64,000 nucleotides of DNA from Serratia inhibens (GTDB taxonomy: Bacteria > Pseudomonadota > Gammaproteobacteria > Enterobacterales > Enterobacteriaceae). Below the pieces are notes generated by a model. It was not told where the DNA came from, ran no database searches, and saw only the letters and a list, made by a program, of their open reading frames with translations. The stretch covers positions 124,001-188,000 of the forward strand of contig NZ_QYYG01000006.1 in the NCBI RefSeq assembly GCF_003591175.1. Reading direction: 5' to 3'. Both the position numbers and the translations under genes were made by a program. Below are positions 37,735-44,572 of this stretch, in pieces; within the stretch, counting starts at the first letter, position 1, and every line of letters begins with the position of its first letter.

Positions 37735-37803
37735 AAGGGACTCCGCTACACTCTATACGGCAGTATGTGCTTATAAGTGGGTTAACCGCGCGTTGGTAAG
37801 CCA

Positions 37804-40800
37804 TCACCTTGCGTCCCATTGGCGTTTCAGTGAGATTAGTTTGTTATCGCTTTTAAGCGCGCTATCAACGTCCTCAATACGTTTCAATATCTTTTCTATC
37901 CCGTACGGCCATGATGATGTGTTATCCGGCAAAACCGTATAGAGAAGCGTCAGTGCCTGTCCAGGATACCGGTCTATGATGTTGTCTCCGGACTTACGGA
38001 GTGATGGTAACATGAGATGGTCTCGCTCGATTCTGCTTAGGAGTGGTAAAACTAATGCTGCAATGGTGGGAAATTGCTCTCCGCTGGAGAAAGCCAACTC
38101 GCAAAGACGAGCTGATGTGTTGGGCGATCTGGCTGATAGTTGGCGAGGCCAAATTTGAAGCAGCTCGGAAAGCTGTTTGTTCCATCGGCCATGTGAGTCC
38201 TCGTCTTTATTTTCAGACCATTGTTGAGTTTGCCATAGGACCCGTGATCGAAATTCATCATTGACCGTTAAAAGCAAGCTGCGCATCTCGTCATTGGAAA
38301 TGCAACGTTCACCTGTTGCCTCGTCTATAGTTCCCCATCCGGCAAGGATCATGCCTGCAATAATTTCACTATATGAGCGATGCGACGGGAGAGGATTTGT
38401 GGCGAATTCCAGCATATCGTTCTTGAGACGCATATAGAGTTTTTTATTTGGTATTTTAGCCTTCCACAAGAATCCAGACCATGCGGAGTCGTGATCATCT
38501 ACATCATTGCCCTGAAGAACCGGCAACAAATGTTGAGTTGTCCAGTTTGGATCAATAGCAAAGAACCAGTTGAGATTGTGAAACAAGATCACAAGCGCGT
38601 GTCTTCGCAGGTCGTCTGAAAGTGCCAACAGAGCTTCAACATTAGCAAGCCATTCAGAAGGAAATCCTTGGTTTGGAATTAGGTTATTCTTGCGGGGATC
38701 ATTAAAAAGTGCCTGTGAGATTTTACCCGTAGGTGAATTGATCGCTTCCATAGCCCAATCTGGTTTTTTGGAACTATGCACGATACTCGAATTTCTCTCG
38801 CTAGGCGATTCACGTAGGATACAGACCAGTTTCCTCAAAATGCGATCAAAAACAGGAAGGCAATCTATGTTCAATTTCGTACTGGCATCACGACACCAAT
38901 CGGTCACAGGGTGGAGGATCGTTGCAAGTTGCTCATTTGGATAACGAGATAGTCGCTCGGCGATTAACCTGACCAATCGAACTTTATCGTTCTTCCGTGC
39001 TTCTGAACTGAGGAAACGTTGCCATGCCCATTCTGGGAAATTCCCTTGTTTAGCCGCATAAGTCAATGCCGCAAGTGCACGTATAGGGCGTTGCGTGACA
39101 AAACCGGCAAAAGGATCATTTTCGACAAGAAAATCGTCAGATCGACCGCTTTGTTCCTTGGCTTGTAATAACACGCGTGAAATGGGTATGTTCGTCAGTA
39201 CTTCATGGCTGGTGTTAGTCCTTACAAATCCTGTGCGACCTTCCAGTGAATCAGCAGCCTTCTCGGCATAATCTTCTTTCCAGTCAGGTACGGTAGTACG
39301 GAATAATTTCATGTACCCACGAGTGGAGGAAGAAAGTTTGCATCCTGATTTTTGAAGCCACTGAATACGAATCAGAATCGACCAGGCATGTCTTCTTTTG
39401 AAGGCTGTAATTTTTTCCCGTGGCCATCGCTTTGGCCCGCTCAACAGTTTTTTTTCGATTAACTTTCGTGATATACCACTGAGTTTTTTCCACCGCTCTG
39501 CAATGATCAGTAATAGGTCTCGTTGATGATAACTATCCCAGAATGCGGTATTGCTTAAAGACGATATGAATTGTCCAAATTCACTATCTGAGACAGTACT
39601 TCGTTTTCCTGATGCCCATATTCGTAGCCGAGAAAAAATGGTGTCATCTTCCGTAGGCCATGATAAAAATTCGCGTTTAGCAGCTGATTTATTAATTTGA
39701 ACTAGCTGTGTGAACAGCTCTGCAAATTGGATCACTAAAGCTGAAAGCCCATGGGTTCGATGATAGTCGTCGGTATCTTCAATATTATCATGGACTAAGG
39801 GGCTTATATTGCTAAGTCCATAGCCACCAATTTCTTGTTCAAGTGCAAGAGCCAGTTGGAGATTTTGTCGTAGGGTTTTAACAACTGCCGAACACCATTC
39901 GTCAGGAACAGCAATTGTTTCGTGCGTTTCAGGATATTTCACGTCCATCCACAGAAAGTGATCTTCATCTTCTTGATCGGTCTCTGCTTCGGGCTGCTTT
40001 GGTGTATTCCTAGAAGCGGGCCTCGCAAAAAGGTGAGGCCGGAGCACCTCTCCAAACCGCCGAACGATAGCGCTACTCCATCCCTCAACTTTAATGACAC
40101 CTTGCAGGGTATACCACTCTTGATGAAAGTCTTCGACGTGGTTCCAGGTTTCAAAAAGTAACCGCCAAGAGTTGCGAATGTTCTGACGTATTGGGCGATT
40201 GCTTCGCTCTAGCCCCCAAGAGATGTGCCGTTGAATGTTCTGATTAAGTGACGACTGGTGGGCTGCCCACCATACAGCGGCAGGCTGGTCGCAGACCTTT
40301 GCGAGCCATATTCCCAGTTGATCTATCCGCGGGACAATACGTGGGGAATGGTTAGCCCAATATCCGCGAAACGCAGTAAGGTTTTCATCACGGATCGCTG
40401 ATCTATCAAGATGATTAAGTTCAAAGGCATCCCACGCATTGGAAGGTGTTTCTCGTTTGGCATAATTACCTTCAGGGTCAGGTTTAGTTGGCAAGGGGTC
40501 TGAATCAAGGCCGTATAGATCGAATGGATCAACATAGGGCCCTTTGCTACTAAGTGAGACTGAATTACCCGGCCTCGCGAATCGTCGGTATTTGTCGAAC
40601 ACACAAAGCCATTCAGCAGGGGGGAGAACCTCCCCCTCGCAGAACTTCTTTACGCCTTCGTAGGTTGAAATAACATGTGTCACCTGACCCCGCTCATGGG
40701 GCTGAAGTGTTGCCGGTCCTTTTTGGGATGCTTCAATAACTTTTGTGTACCAGGCATCAGGATCACGTGCTCGCGCTGCCCAAGCCTCAAGAGATTGCCA

Positions 40801-41643
40801 TAAAGCAGCGTGTGCATTGTCTGGACTGTATGGGATGGCCTCAACACCTTTATGCCGCCATCGTGCAGCAGCGTCGTCGTGGTCACCAGATTGAAAAGCG
40901 TAAGCGTTTTCGCGGTTCCCCGACGTTCTACGCAAAGCTTCAAGAAGATATTGAACCGGTGGGTCGTCAGCTGTATACCCAACGAATACAACGACGTACT
41001 TGCCAAGTATTTCACGAATGAATGTAGTTGCCCATCCGTCAGACAGATATGCGCGACCAAATTCGGAACTTGAGAGAACAAAGCCATCACCCTCAGCGCC
41101 GGTATAAGCCGGCGTAGATCGGCCATGCAGGTATACTACTCCATTGATCTCATTTGGACGTAAAGGGTCCGGTAGTCTTGGCGGTTGCCATACTTGAAGT
41201 TTGCGTCCGCAATCGTCAAACAATCTATCGAAGTTCGTCGTGACTAATTGAACAGTGCCTTCTGGCGTTGTCGCCAAGTCCAGTAAAATCCTGTGTGCGG
41301 TCAGATCGCAATCCGCAGGTGGCTTTAAGGCAGATGCCACCGCCTCCTCGATGTCGCGTGAGGCAAAGTCTCTTTCCAGAAGTCCGAAAACACGGTCAGC
41401 AGATATAACACCGGGGATACCAACACGTTGGTCAATTTCTCTAGCTTCTTGGATAAGTCTATAGGCAGGGCTGTTTTGAACGACACCAAGTTTAGTAACT
41501 ACTTTACTCGCTAAGCCAAAGAAATCAGGTAATTGAGCGCGAGCTCTGGATACACCCGCCCCGCAAAAAAAAATTACTCGGCCCTGATCTCGTGCAAGCA
41601 GGAGGTCATCAGGGATTGATGGTCCGTCGGCTAAAAATCGCAT
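37804..41643 (-). CDS. SIR2-domain large protein (predicted NAD-degrading defence effector)
   Basis: 1279 residues. Residues about 15-240 form an SIR2-type NAD-binding domain: FFCGAGVS (25-32), TTNFDRL (135-141) with Asn137, YLHG (171-174) with His173, SSSEFGRAY, and VFVGYTADDPPVQYLLEAL. The remaining 1000 residues are helical without membrane segments and recall the DUF4020-type C-terminus found on SIR2 proteins of similar size; I am not certain of that label. In known systems (Thoeris ThsA, DSR1/DSR2, SIR2-APAZ) SIR2 domains deplete NAD on phage infection, and the long C-terminus senses phage proteins. The HEPN gene follows 69 nt downstream and a one-helix protein gene precedes by 51 nt. 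Moderately A+T-rich, unlike the flanks. Confidence 0.8.
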   Translation of the reverse strand: MRFLADGPSIPDDLLLARDQGRVIFFCGAGVSRARAQLPDFFGLASKVVTKLGVVQNSPAYRLIQEAREIDQRVGIPGVISADRVFGLLERDFASRDIEEAVASALKPPADCDLTAHRILLDLATTPEGTVQLVTTNFDRLFDDCGRKLQVWQPPRLPDPLRPNEINGVVYLHGRSTPAYTGAEGDGFVLSSSEFGRAYLSDGWATTFIREILGKYVVVFVGYTADDPPVQYLLEALRRTSGNRENAYAFQSGDHDDAAARWRHKGVEAIPYSPDNAHAALWQSLEAWAARARDPDAWYTKVIEASQKGPATLQPHERGQVTHVISTYEGVKKFCEGEVLPPAEWLCVFDKYRRFARPGNSVSLSSKGPYVDPFDLYGLDSDPLPTKPDPEGNYAKRETPSNAWDAFELNHLDRSAIRDENLTAFRGYWANHSPRIVPRIDQLGIWLAKVCDQPAAVWWAAHQSSLNQNIQRHISWGLERSNRPIRQNIRNSWRLLFETWNHVEDFHQEWYTLQGVIKVEGWSSAIVRRFGEVLRPHLFARPASRNTPKQPEAETDQEDEDHFLWMDVKYPETHETIAVPDEWCSAVVKTLRQNLQLALALEQEIGGYGLSNISPLVHDNIEDTDDYHRTHGLSALVIQFAELFTQLVQINKSAAKREFLSWPTEDDTIFSRLRIWASGKRSTVSDSEFGQFISSLSNTAFWDSYHQRDLLLIIAERWKKLSGISRKLIEKKLLSGPKRWPREKITAFKRRHAWSILIRIQWLQKSGCKLSSSTRGYMKLFRTTVPDWKEDYAEKAADSLEGRTGFVRTNTSHEVLTNIPISRVLLQAKEQSGRSDDFLVENDPFAGFVTQRPIRALAALTYAAKQGNFPEWAWQRFLSSEARKNDKVRLVRLIAERLSRYPNEQLATILHPVTDWCRDASTKLNIDCLPVFDRILRKLVCILRESPSERNSSIVHSSKKPDWAMEAINSPTGKISQALFNDPRKNNLIPNQGFPSEWLANVEALLALSDDLRRHALVILFHNLNWFFAIDPNWTTQHLLPVLQGNDVDDHDSAWSGFLWKAKIPNKKLYMRLKNDMLEFATNPLPSHRSYSEIIAGMILAGWGTIDEATGERCISNDEMRSLLLTVNDEFRSRVLWQTQQWSENKDEDSHGRWNKQLSELLQIWPRQLSARSPNTSARLCELAFSSGEQFPTIAALVLPLLSRIERDHLMLPSLRKSGDNIIDRYPGQALTLLYTVLPDNTSSWPYGIEKILKRIEDVDSALKSDNKLISLKRQWDAR

Positions 41644-41694
41644 ATCCTTTTCTCCACGCTATACGTTTATCTTTAGGCTACCAAAATCTACCTC

Positions 41695-41898
41695 TTAATG
41701 GTCAAAGTTTTGATTAAAGCCTTGGATGCCATCTTTAAACGATTTCATATATGAAGGATGATGTTCTGATAGGTGTGAGCGATAATCATTGTGTAATGAT
41801 TTATTCACTAGGTCACATTGCCTTCTAGTATAAAGCATACTTAATGTGGATACTGCTAAGGCTGCTAAAGATAGAAAATCTGATAATTCAAATTTCAT
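41695..41898 (-). CDS. Small one-helix membrane protein in the SIR2 row
   Basis: 67 residues: an N-terminal hydrophobic helix (FLSLAALAVSTLSMLY, residues about 8-23), then TRRQ and a charged soluble tail ending QNFDH. The design N-out helix followed by arginines is common in small defence-island proteins. It lies 51 nt upstream of the SIR2 gene and 64 nt downstream of a C-protein-like regulator, all on one strand. The short tail may mean it is a shortened version of a longer protein. No family recognised. Confidence 0.5.
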   Translation of the reverse strand: MKFELSDFLSLAALAVSTLSMLYTRRQCDLVNKSLHNDYRSHLSEHHPSYMKSFKDGIQGFNQNFDH

Positions 41899-41962
41899 AT
41901 TTTTATTTTACAACCAAATAATAATAAGCGCACCATTTTTCTGGGGGGTGTCATGTATAACT

Positions 41963-42181
41963 TTAAAAATTAAACAGAGTTTTAAAATCTATTTCCAACC
42001 CATCAGCAATAACCCCAATCACTTCTAAAGTAGGATTTCTAACCCCTCGTTCAATGCCACTAATATAAGTGCGATCTAACCCACACTTATCGGCAAAGGC
42101 TTCTTGTGATAACCCTGCCTGTAAGCGTAATGCTTTTACTCGCTGTCCAAAGAGAACTGTAATTTCTTTTGATTTTTTCAT
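41963..42181 (-). CDS. C-protein-like XRE regulator (copy 2)
   Basis: 72 residues from ATG 42181, chosen because the paralogue at 42273-42503 starts at the same aligned position; the longer reading from GTG 42232 would start inside the operator. Single HTH_3 domain: GLSQEAFADKCGLDRTYISG, then IERGVRNPTLEVIGVI. The sequence closely follows restriction-controller (C) proteins such as C.PvuII/C.AhdI. About two thirds of positions match the neighbouring copy. It probably binds the C-box-like repeats upstream of both copies. It is followed directly by the membrane protein/SIR2/HEPN row. Confidence 0.82.
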   Translation of the reverse strand: MKKSKEITVLFGQRVKALRLQAGLSQEAFADKCGLDRTYISGIERGVRNPTLEVIGVIADGLEIDFKTLFNF

Positions 42182-42203
42182 GTCGATAAGCATTGTTCTT
42201 TGT

Positions 42204-42234
42204 TGCCTATCAGACCACGGACGATGAGTCACAA
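42204..42234 (-). promoter_or_regulatory. C-box-like operator, second copy
   Basis: Aligns without gaps to 42525-42555 with 25 of 31 identical bases, sharing CCACGGAC and AGTCACAA. On the minus strand -35 TTGTGA (42229-42234) is 17 nt from a decayed -10 GATAGG (42206-42211). One box, GACG-ATG-AGTC, differs by one base from GACT-N3-AGTC. Shows that gene and operator were duplicated together. Confidence 0.65.
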
Positions 42235-42272
42235 ATGATGTTTTTTTGTTGATGGGGTTAAAAGTCTAAAAA

Positions 42273-42503
42273 TTAGACGGAATGATCAAATGCAAACAGT
42301 GTAGGCAGATCAATACTTAAACCAGTGGCAATGATATAGAGCACTTCCAGCGTAGGGTTTCTGACCCCGCGTTCGATACCACTGATATAGGTTCGATCTA
42401 ACCCACACCTATCGGCAAAAGCTTCCTGGGACAGGCCTACCTGCAATCTGAGTAACTTAACACGCTGTCCTAAGTGGACTTTGATGGAATCGGATGCTTT
42501 CAT
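42273..42503 (-). CDS. C-protein-like XRE regulator (copy 1)
   Basis: 76 residues, one HTH_3 domain: LGQRVKLLRLQVGLSQEAFA, then DRCGLDRTYISGIERGVRN and PTLEVLYIIATGLSIDLP. Resembles the small dimeric C proteins that time expression of restriction-modification genes. The strongest C-box-like operator of the region lies just upstream with a good promoter, so autoregulation is likely. It is first in the leftward row that continues with copy 2, the small membrane protein, SIR2 and HEPN genes. No restriction enzyme or methyltransferase gene is nearby. Confidence 0.85.
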   Translation of the reverse strand: MKASDSIKVHLGQRVKLLRLQVGLSQEAFADRCGLDRTYISGIERGVRNPTLEVLYIIATGLSIDLPTLFAFDHSV

Positions 42504-42524
42504 CCAGCAATGATTCTTCTTTGA

Positions 42525-42555
42525 TGACTATAGGTCCACGGACTATTAGTCACAA
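42525..42555 (-). promoter_or_regulatory. C-box-like operator and promoter of the leftward row
   Basis: 28-nt imperfect palindrome (42525-42552) built from two boxes, GACTATAGGTC (42526-42536) and GACTATTAGTC (42541-42551), the second a perfect GACT-N3-AGTC as in C-protein boxes. On the minus strand -35 TTGTGA (42550-42555) and -10 TATAGT (42527-42532) are 17 nt apart, so a bound dimer would cover the promoter. Confidence 0.7.
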
Positions 42556-42580
42556 TCGTTAGTTTTTGTGCTATAACTGT

Positions 42581-42591
42581 GACTCATAGTC
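42581..42591. promoter_or_regulatory. Third C-box-like site, before the Ner-like gene
   Basis: GACT-CAT-AGTC is a perfect box 20 nt upstream of the rightward Ner-like gene and 29 nt from the previous box. It may let the C-like proteins control the divergent regulator too. Confidence 0.5.
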
Positions 42592-42610
42592 AACTAAAGG
42601 TGAGGTTTGT

Positions 42611-42814
42611 ATGGAAACAAATGACTGGCATCCGGCTGATATTATTGCAAGTTTGAGGAAGAAAGGGACTTCATTGGCAGCTGTATCCAGAGAGGCAGGG
42701 CTCGCTTCCTCGACACTAGCAAATGCATTAGTTAGGCACTGGCCTAAGGGGGAGCGGCTCATAGCCGCGGCGTTAGATAAACGCCCTGATGAAATCTGGC
42801 CATCTCGTTATTAA
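42611..42814 (+). CDS. Ner/Nlp-family DNA-binding protein
   Basis: 67 residues. The sequence DWHPADIIASLRKKGTSLAA, then VSREAGLASSTLANALVRHWPKGE and IAAALDKRPDEIWPSRY, is typical of the Ner family (phage Mu Ner, E. coli Nlp/SfsB), small phage-type repressors. AAAGGTGAGG lies upstream of ATG 42611. It is divergent from the C-protein-like genes and shares their operator region. In Mu, Ner shuts down transposition and regulator promoters, so here it may be a prophage-derived partner of the switch; that is inference. Confidence 0.85.
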   Translation: METNDWHPADIIASLRKKGTSLAAVSREAGLASSTLANALVRHWPKGERLIAAALDKRPDEIWPSRY

Positions 42815-42970
42815 CATGTATCAGTGTTCCTGACTGGGTTTATGAGGGATAAAAATCCAGTCAGGAATTGACTAGTGTCATATTTCTTTATTCTCATATT
42901 TTTAATCAATCGTGTGAATGCGTTTTGATAGGTTATAAGTTTAAATTTAATTAATTATCTTGGTAATTGA

Positions 42971-43090
42971 ATTGATAGTTACGCAAGTGCTGGTGCTGAA
43001 AATGTAGAGGCGATGAAGAGGCTTGCCGAAAATGGTGATGGGCTTAATGCTTTCATAAAAAAATTTGTTAATTCCAAGTATGTGCGGTGA
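42971..43090 (+). pseudogene. Short orphan reading frame without start, possible gene remnant
   Basis: The frame opens after a TGA (42968-42970) and runs 39 codons to TGA 43088-43090, encoding a clean amphipathic stretch (YASAGAENVEAMKRLAENGD, then GLNAFIKKFVNSKYVR). The composition looks protein-like, yet it has no start except an internal ATG at 43013 and no ribosome-binding site. It looks like the C-terminal tail of a lost gene at the right end of the island. The rest of the 399-nt gap 42815-43213 is A+T-rich and shows nothing else. Confidence 0.35.
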
Positions 43091-43213
43091 TGCTTTCTGT
43101 TCTATAAGAATTTTTTATGATGGCCGTTTAGACGGTCATCTAATTGATATGCTAAATAATATTTTTATTTAAATCATTCCTTAATTATCTTTTCTATTTT
43201 TATGGCAATAGCA

Positions 43214-43576
43214 TCACTCGTTTTGCTCATCATACCTCCGCTGGCAGTCCTGAATCGCCTCCATATTTCCCAGCGTCCAGTTGAACAGTATCGAGAACGG
43301 CTCCTGCAAGGATTCGCCAAGCGGTGTCAGTGAATACTCGACGCCAAGCACCCGCCCATCCAACACCTTGCGTTTCACCATGCCGTTGCGTTCCAGCTTG
43401 CGCAGCGTCTGGGTCAGTACGCGTTGAGTGACGCCATCCAGGCGGCGCTTGATGGCGTTAAAACGCTGCGGCTCACGCAGCACCTCCAGCACCATCATTG
43501 ACCATTTGTCGGCGATCTGGTCGAGAACGATGCGGCTCGGGCAGTCTGCGCGGTAGATCGGGTCAGTCTTGTCCAT
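43214..43576 (-). CDS. HxlR-family transcriptional regulator
   Basis: 120-residue winged-helix protein. Typical HxlR/MarR-like order: CPSRIVLDQIADKWSMMVL with the conserved Cys12, FNAIKRRLDGVTQRVLTQTL recognition helix, and a DGRVLGVEYSLTPLG wing. It is divergent from the enoyl-CoA hydratase gene, which it probably controls. The Cys near the N-terminus is the redox- or electrophile-sensing residue in several HxlR proteins; use here is unproven. It marks the return to GC-rich backbone sequence. Confidence 0.88.
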   Translation of the reverse strand: MDKTDPIYRADCPSRIVLDQIADKWSMMVLEVLREPQRFNAIKRRLDGVTQRVLTQTLRKLERNGMVKRKVLDGRVLGVEYSLTPLGESLQEPFSILFNWTLGNMEAIQDCQRRYDEQNE

Positions 43577-43700
43577 AGGTATTCTCCAGCATCCCTGGGA
43601 TGCTTAAGGTGCGTAATTGACGCCAGGTATGCAAAGTATACCATTCGACGAACGGCGCGAAAATCCAGCACCGCTATCCCCAGGCAGAAAGGACATTGAT

Positions 43701-44533
43701 ATGACAGATACAGGTTTCAGCAAGCTCAGGCTGTCTCACGCAAATGGCGTATTGACGATCGCTATCGATAATCCGCCGGTAAACGTGCTTGATGTGGCTC
43801 TGATGTCGGAAGTTAGCCGTTTACTGCATGCCGTGTGCGAGGATCCGAACACGCGCGTGCTGGTTTTCCAGAGTGCGGATCCCGAGTTCTTCATTGCGCA
43901 TGTCGACATGGCCTTAATCGATGAACCGCACGCCTTCGATGAACTGGCGCGCAACGTGCCGGAGGGGCTTAATCCGTTCCAGGCCTTTGGCGAACTGATG
44001 CGCAGTCAACCGCAGGTCACCATCGTTAAGCTGGCCGGGCTGGCACGCGGCGGCGGCGCAGAATTTGTTGCGGCGGCCGACATGGCCTTCGCCGCAGAAG
44101 GGCGGGCGGGGCTTGCCCAGTGCGAAGCCCTGATGGGCATTACGCCCGGCGGCGGCGCGACCCAATATCTGACGAGCCGCATGACGCGCGGCCGCGCGCT
44201 TGAAGTGATCCTGGGTGCCGATCTTATCGACGCGGCAACCGCAGAGCGCTACGGTTGGATTAATCGCGCATTGCCCGCCGCCGAGCTTGATGAGTTTGTC
44301 GATCGGCTAGCGCGCAACATCGCGGCATTGCCTGCGGGGTTATCGCGGCGGCCAAGCAGGCGATGCCCGCGCCGGACCTGCGGGCGGGCTTTCAGCGCGA
44401 GCACGCAGCCTGGGCGGGTTTGTTTGCCCGCCCGGCAGCGGAGCAGCTGATTCGCGGTGGGCTTAAGGCCGGTGCCCAGACTAAAGAGGGTGAGCGCAAC
44501 CTCGAGGGCCTGCTGCGCGGGCTTGGCGTTTAA
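43701..44533 (+). pseudogene. Enoyl-CoA hydratase/isomerase gene with a -1 frameshift
   Basis: The frame from ATG 43701 (AAAGGAC upstream) encodes the crotonase fold: FFIAHVDMALI in place of the usual oxyanion-hole motif, LAGLARGGGAEFVAAADMAFA, and CEALMGITPGGGATQYLTSRM. After residue 213 (NIAALPAG) the frame turns to low-complexity Arg/Ser-rich sequence. Adding one G to the GGGG run at 44336-44339 restores LPAGVIAAAKQAMPAP and a natural C-terminus through GLLRGLGV to TAA 44531-44533, giving 277 residues. So this is either a true frameshift or a homopolymer sequencing error. Without the correction translation runs to 44450. Confidence 0.85.
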
Positions 44534-44572
44534 GGCGTTTTGGCGACGGGGCCGGGGGCCAGTTTGTGTTCG

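Noticed and set aside
41963-42503. Restriction-modification system
   Set aside because: Only controller-type proteins are present; no methyltransferase motifs (such as DPPY or PCQ) or nuclease gene were found in the island.
34846-43213. Integrated prophage
   Set aside because: No integrase, capsid, tail or lysis genes; only a Ner-like protein hints at phage origin.
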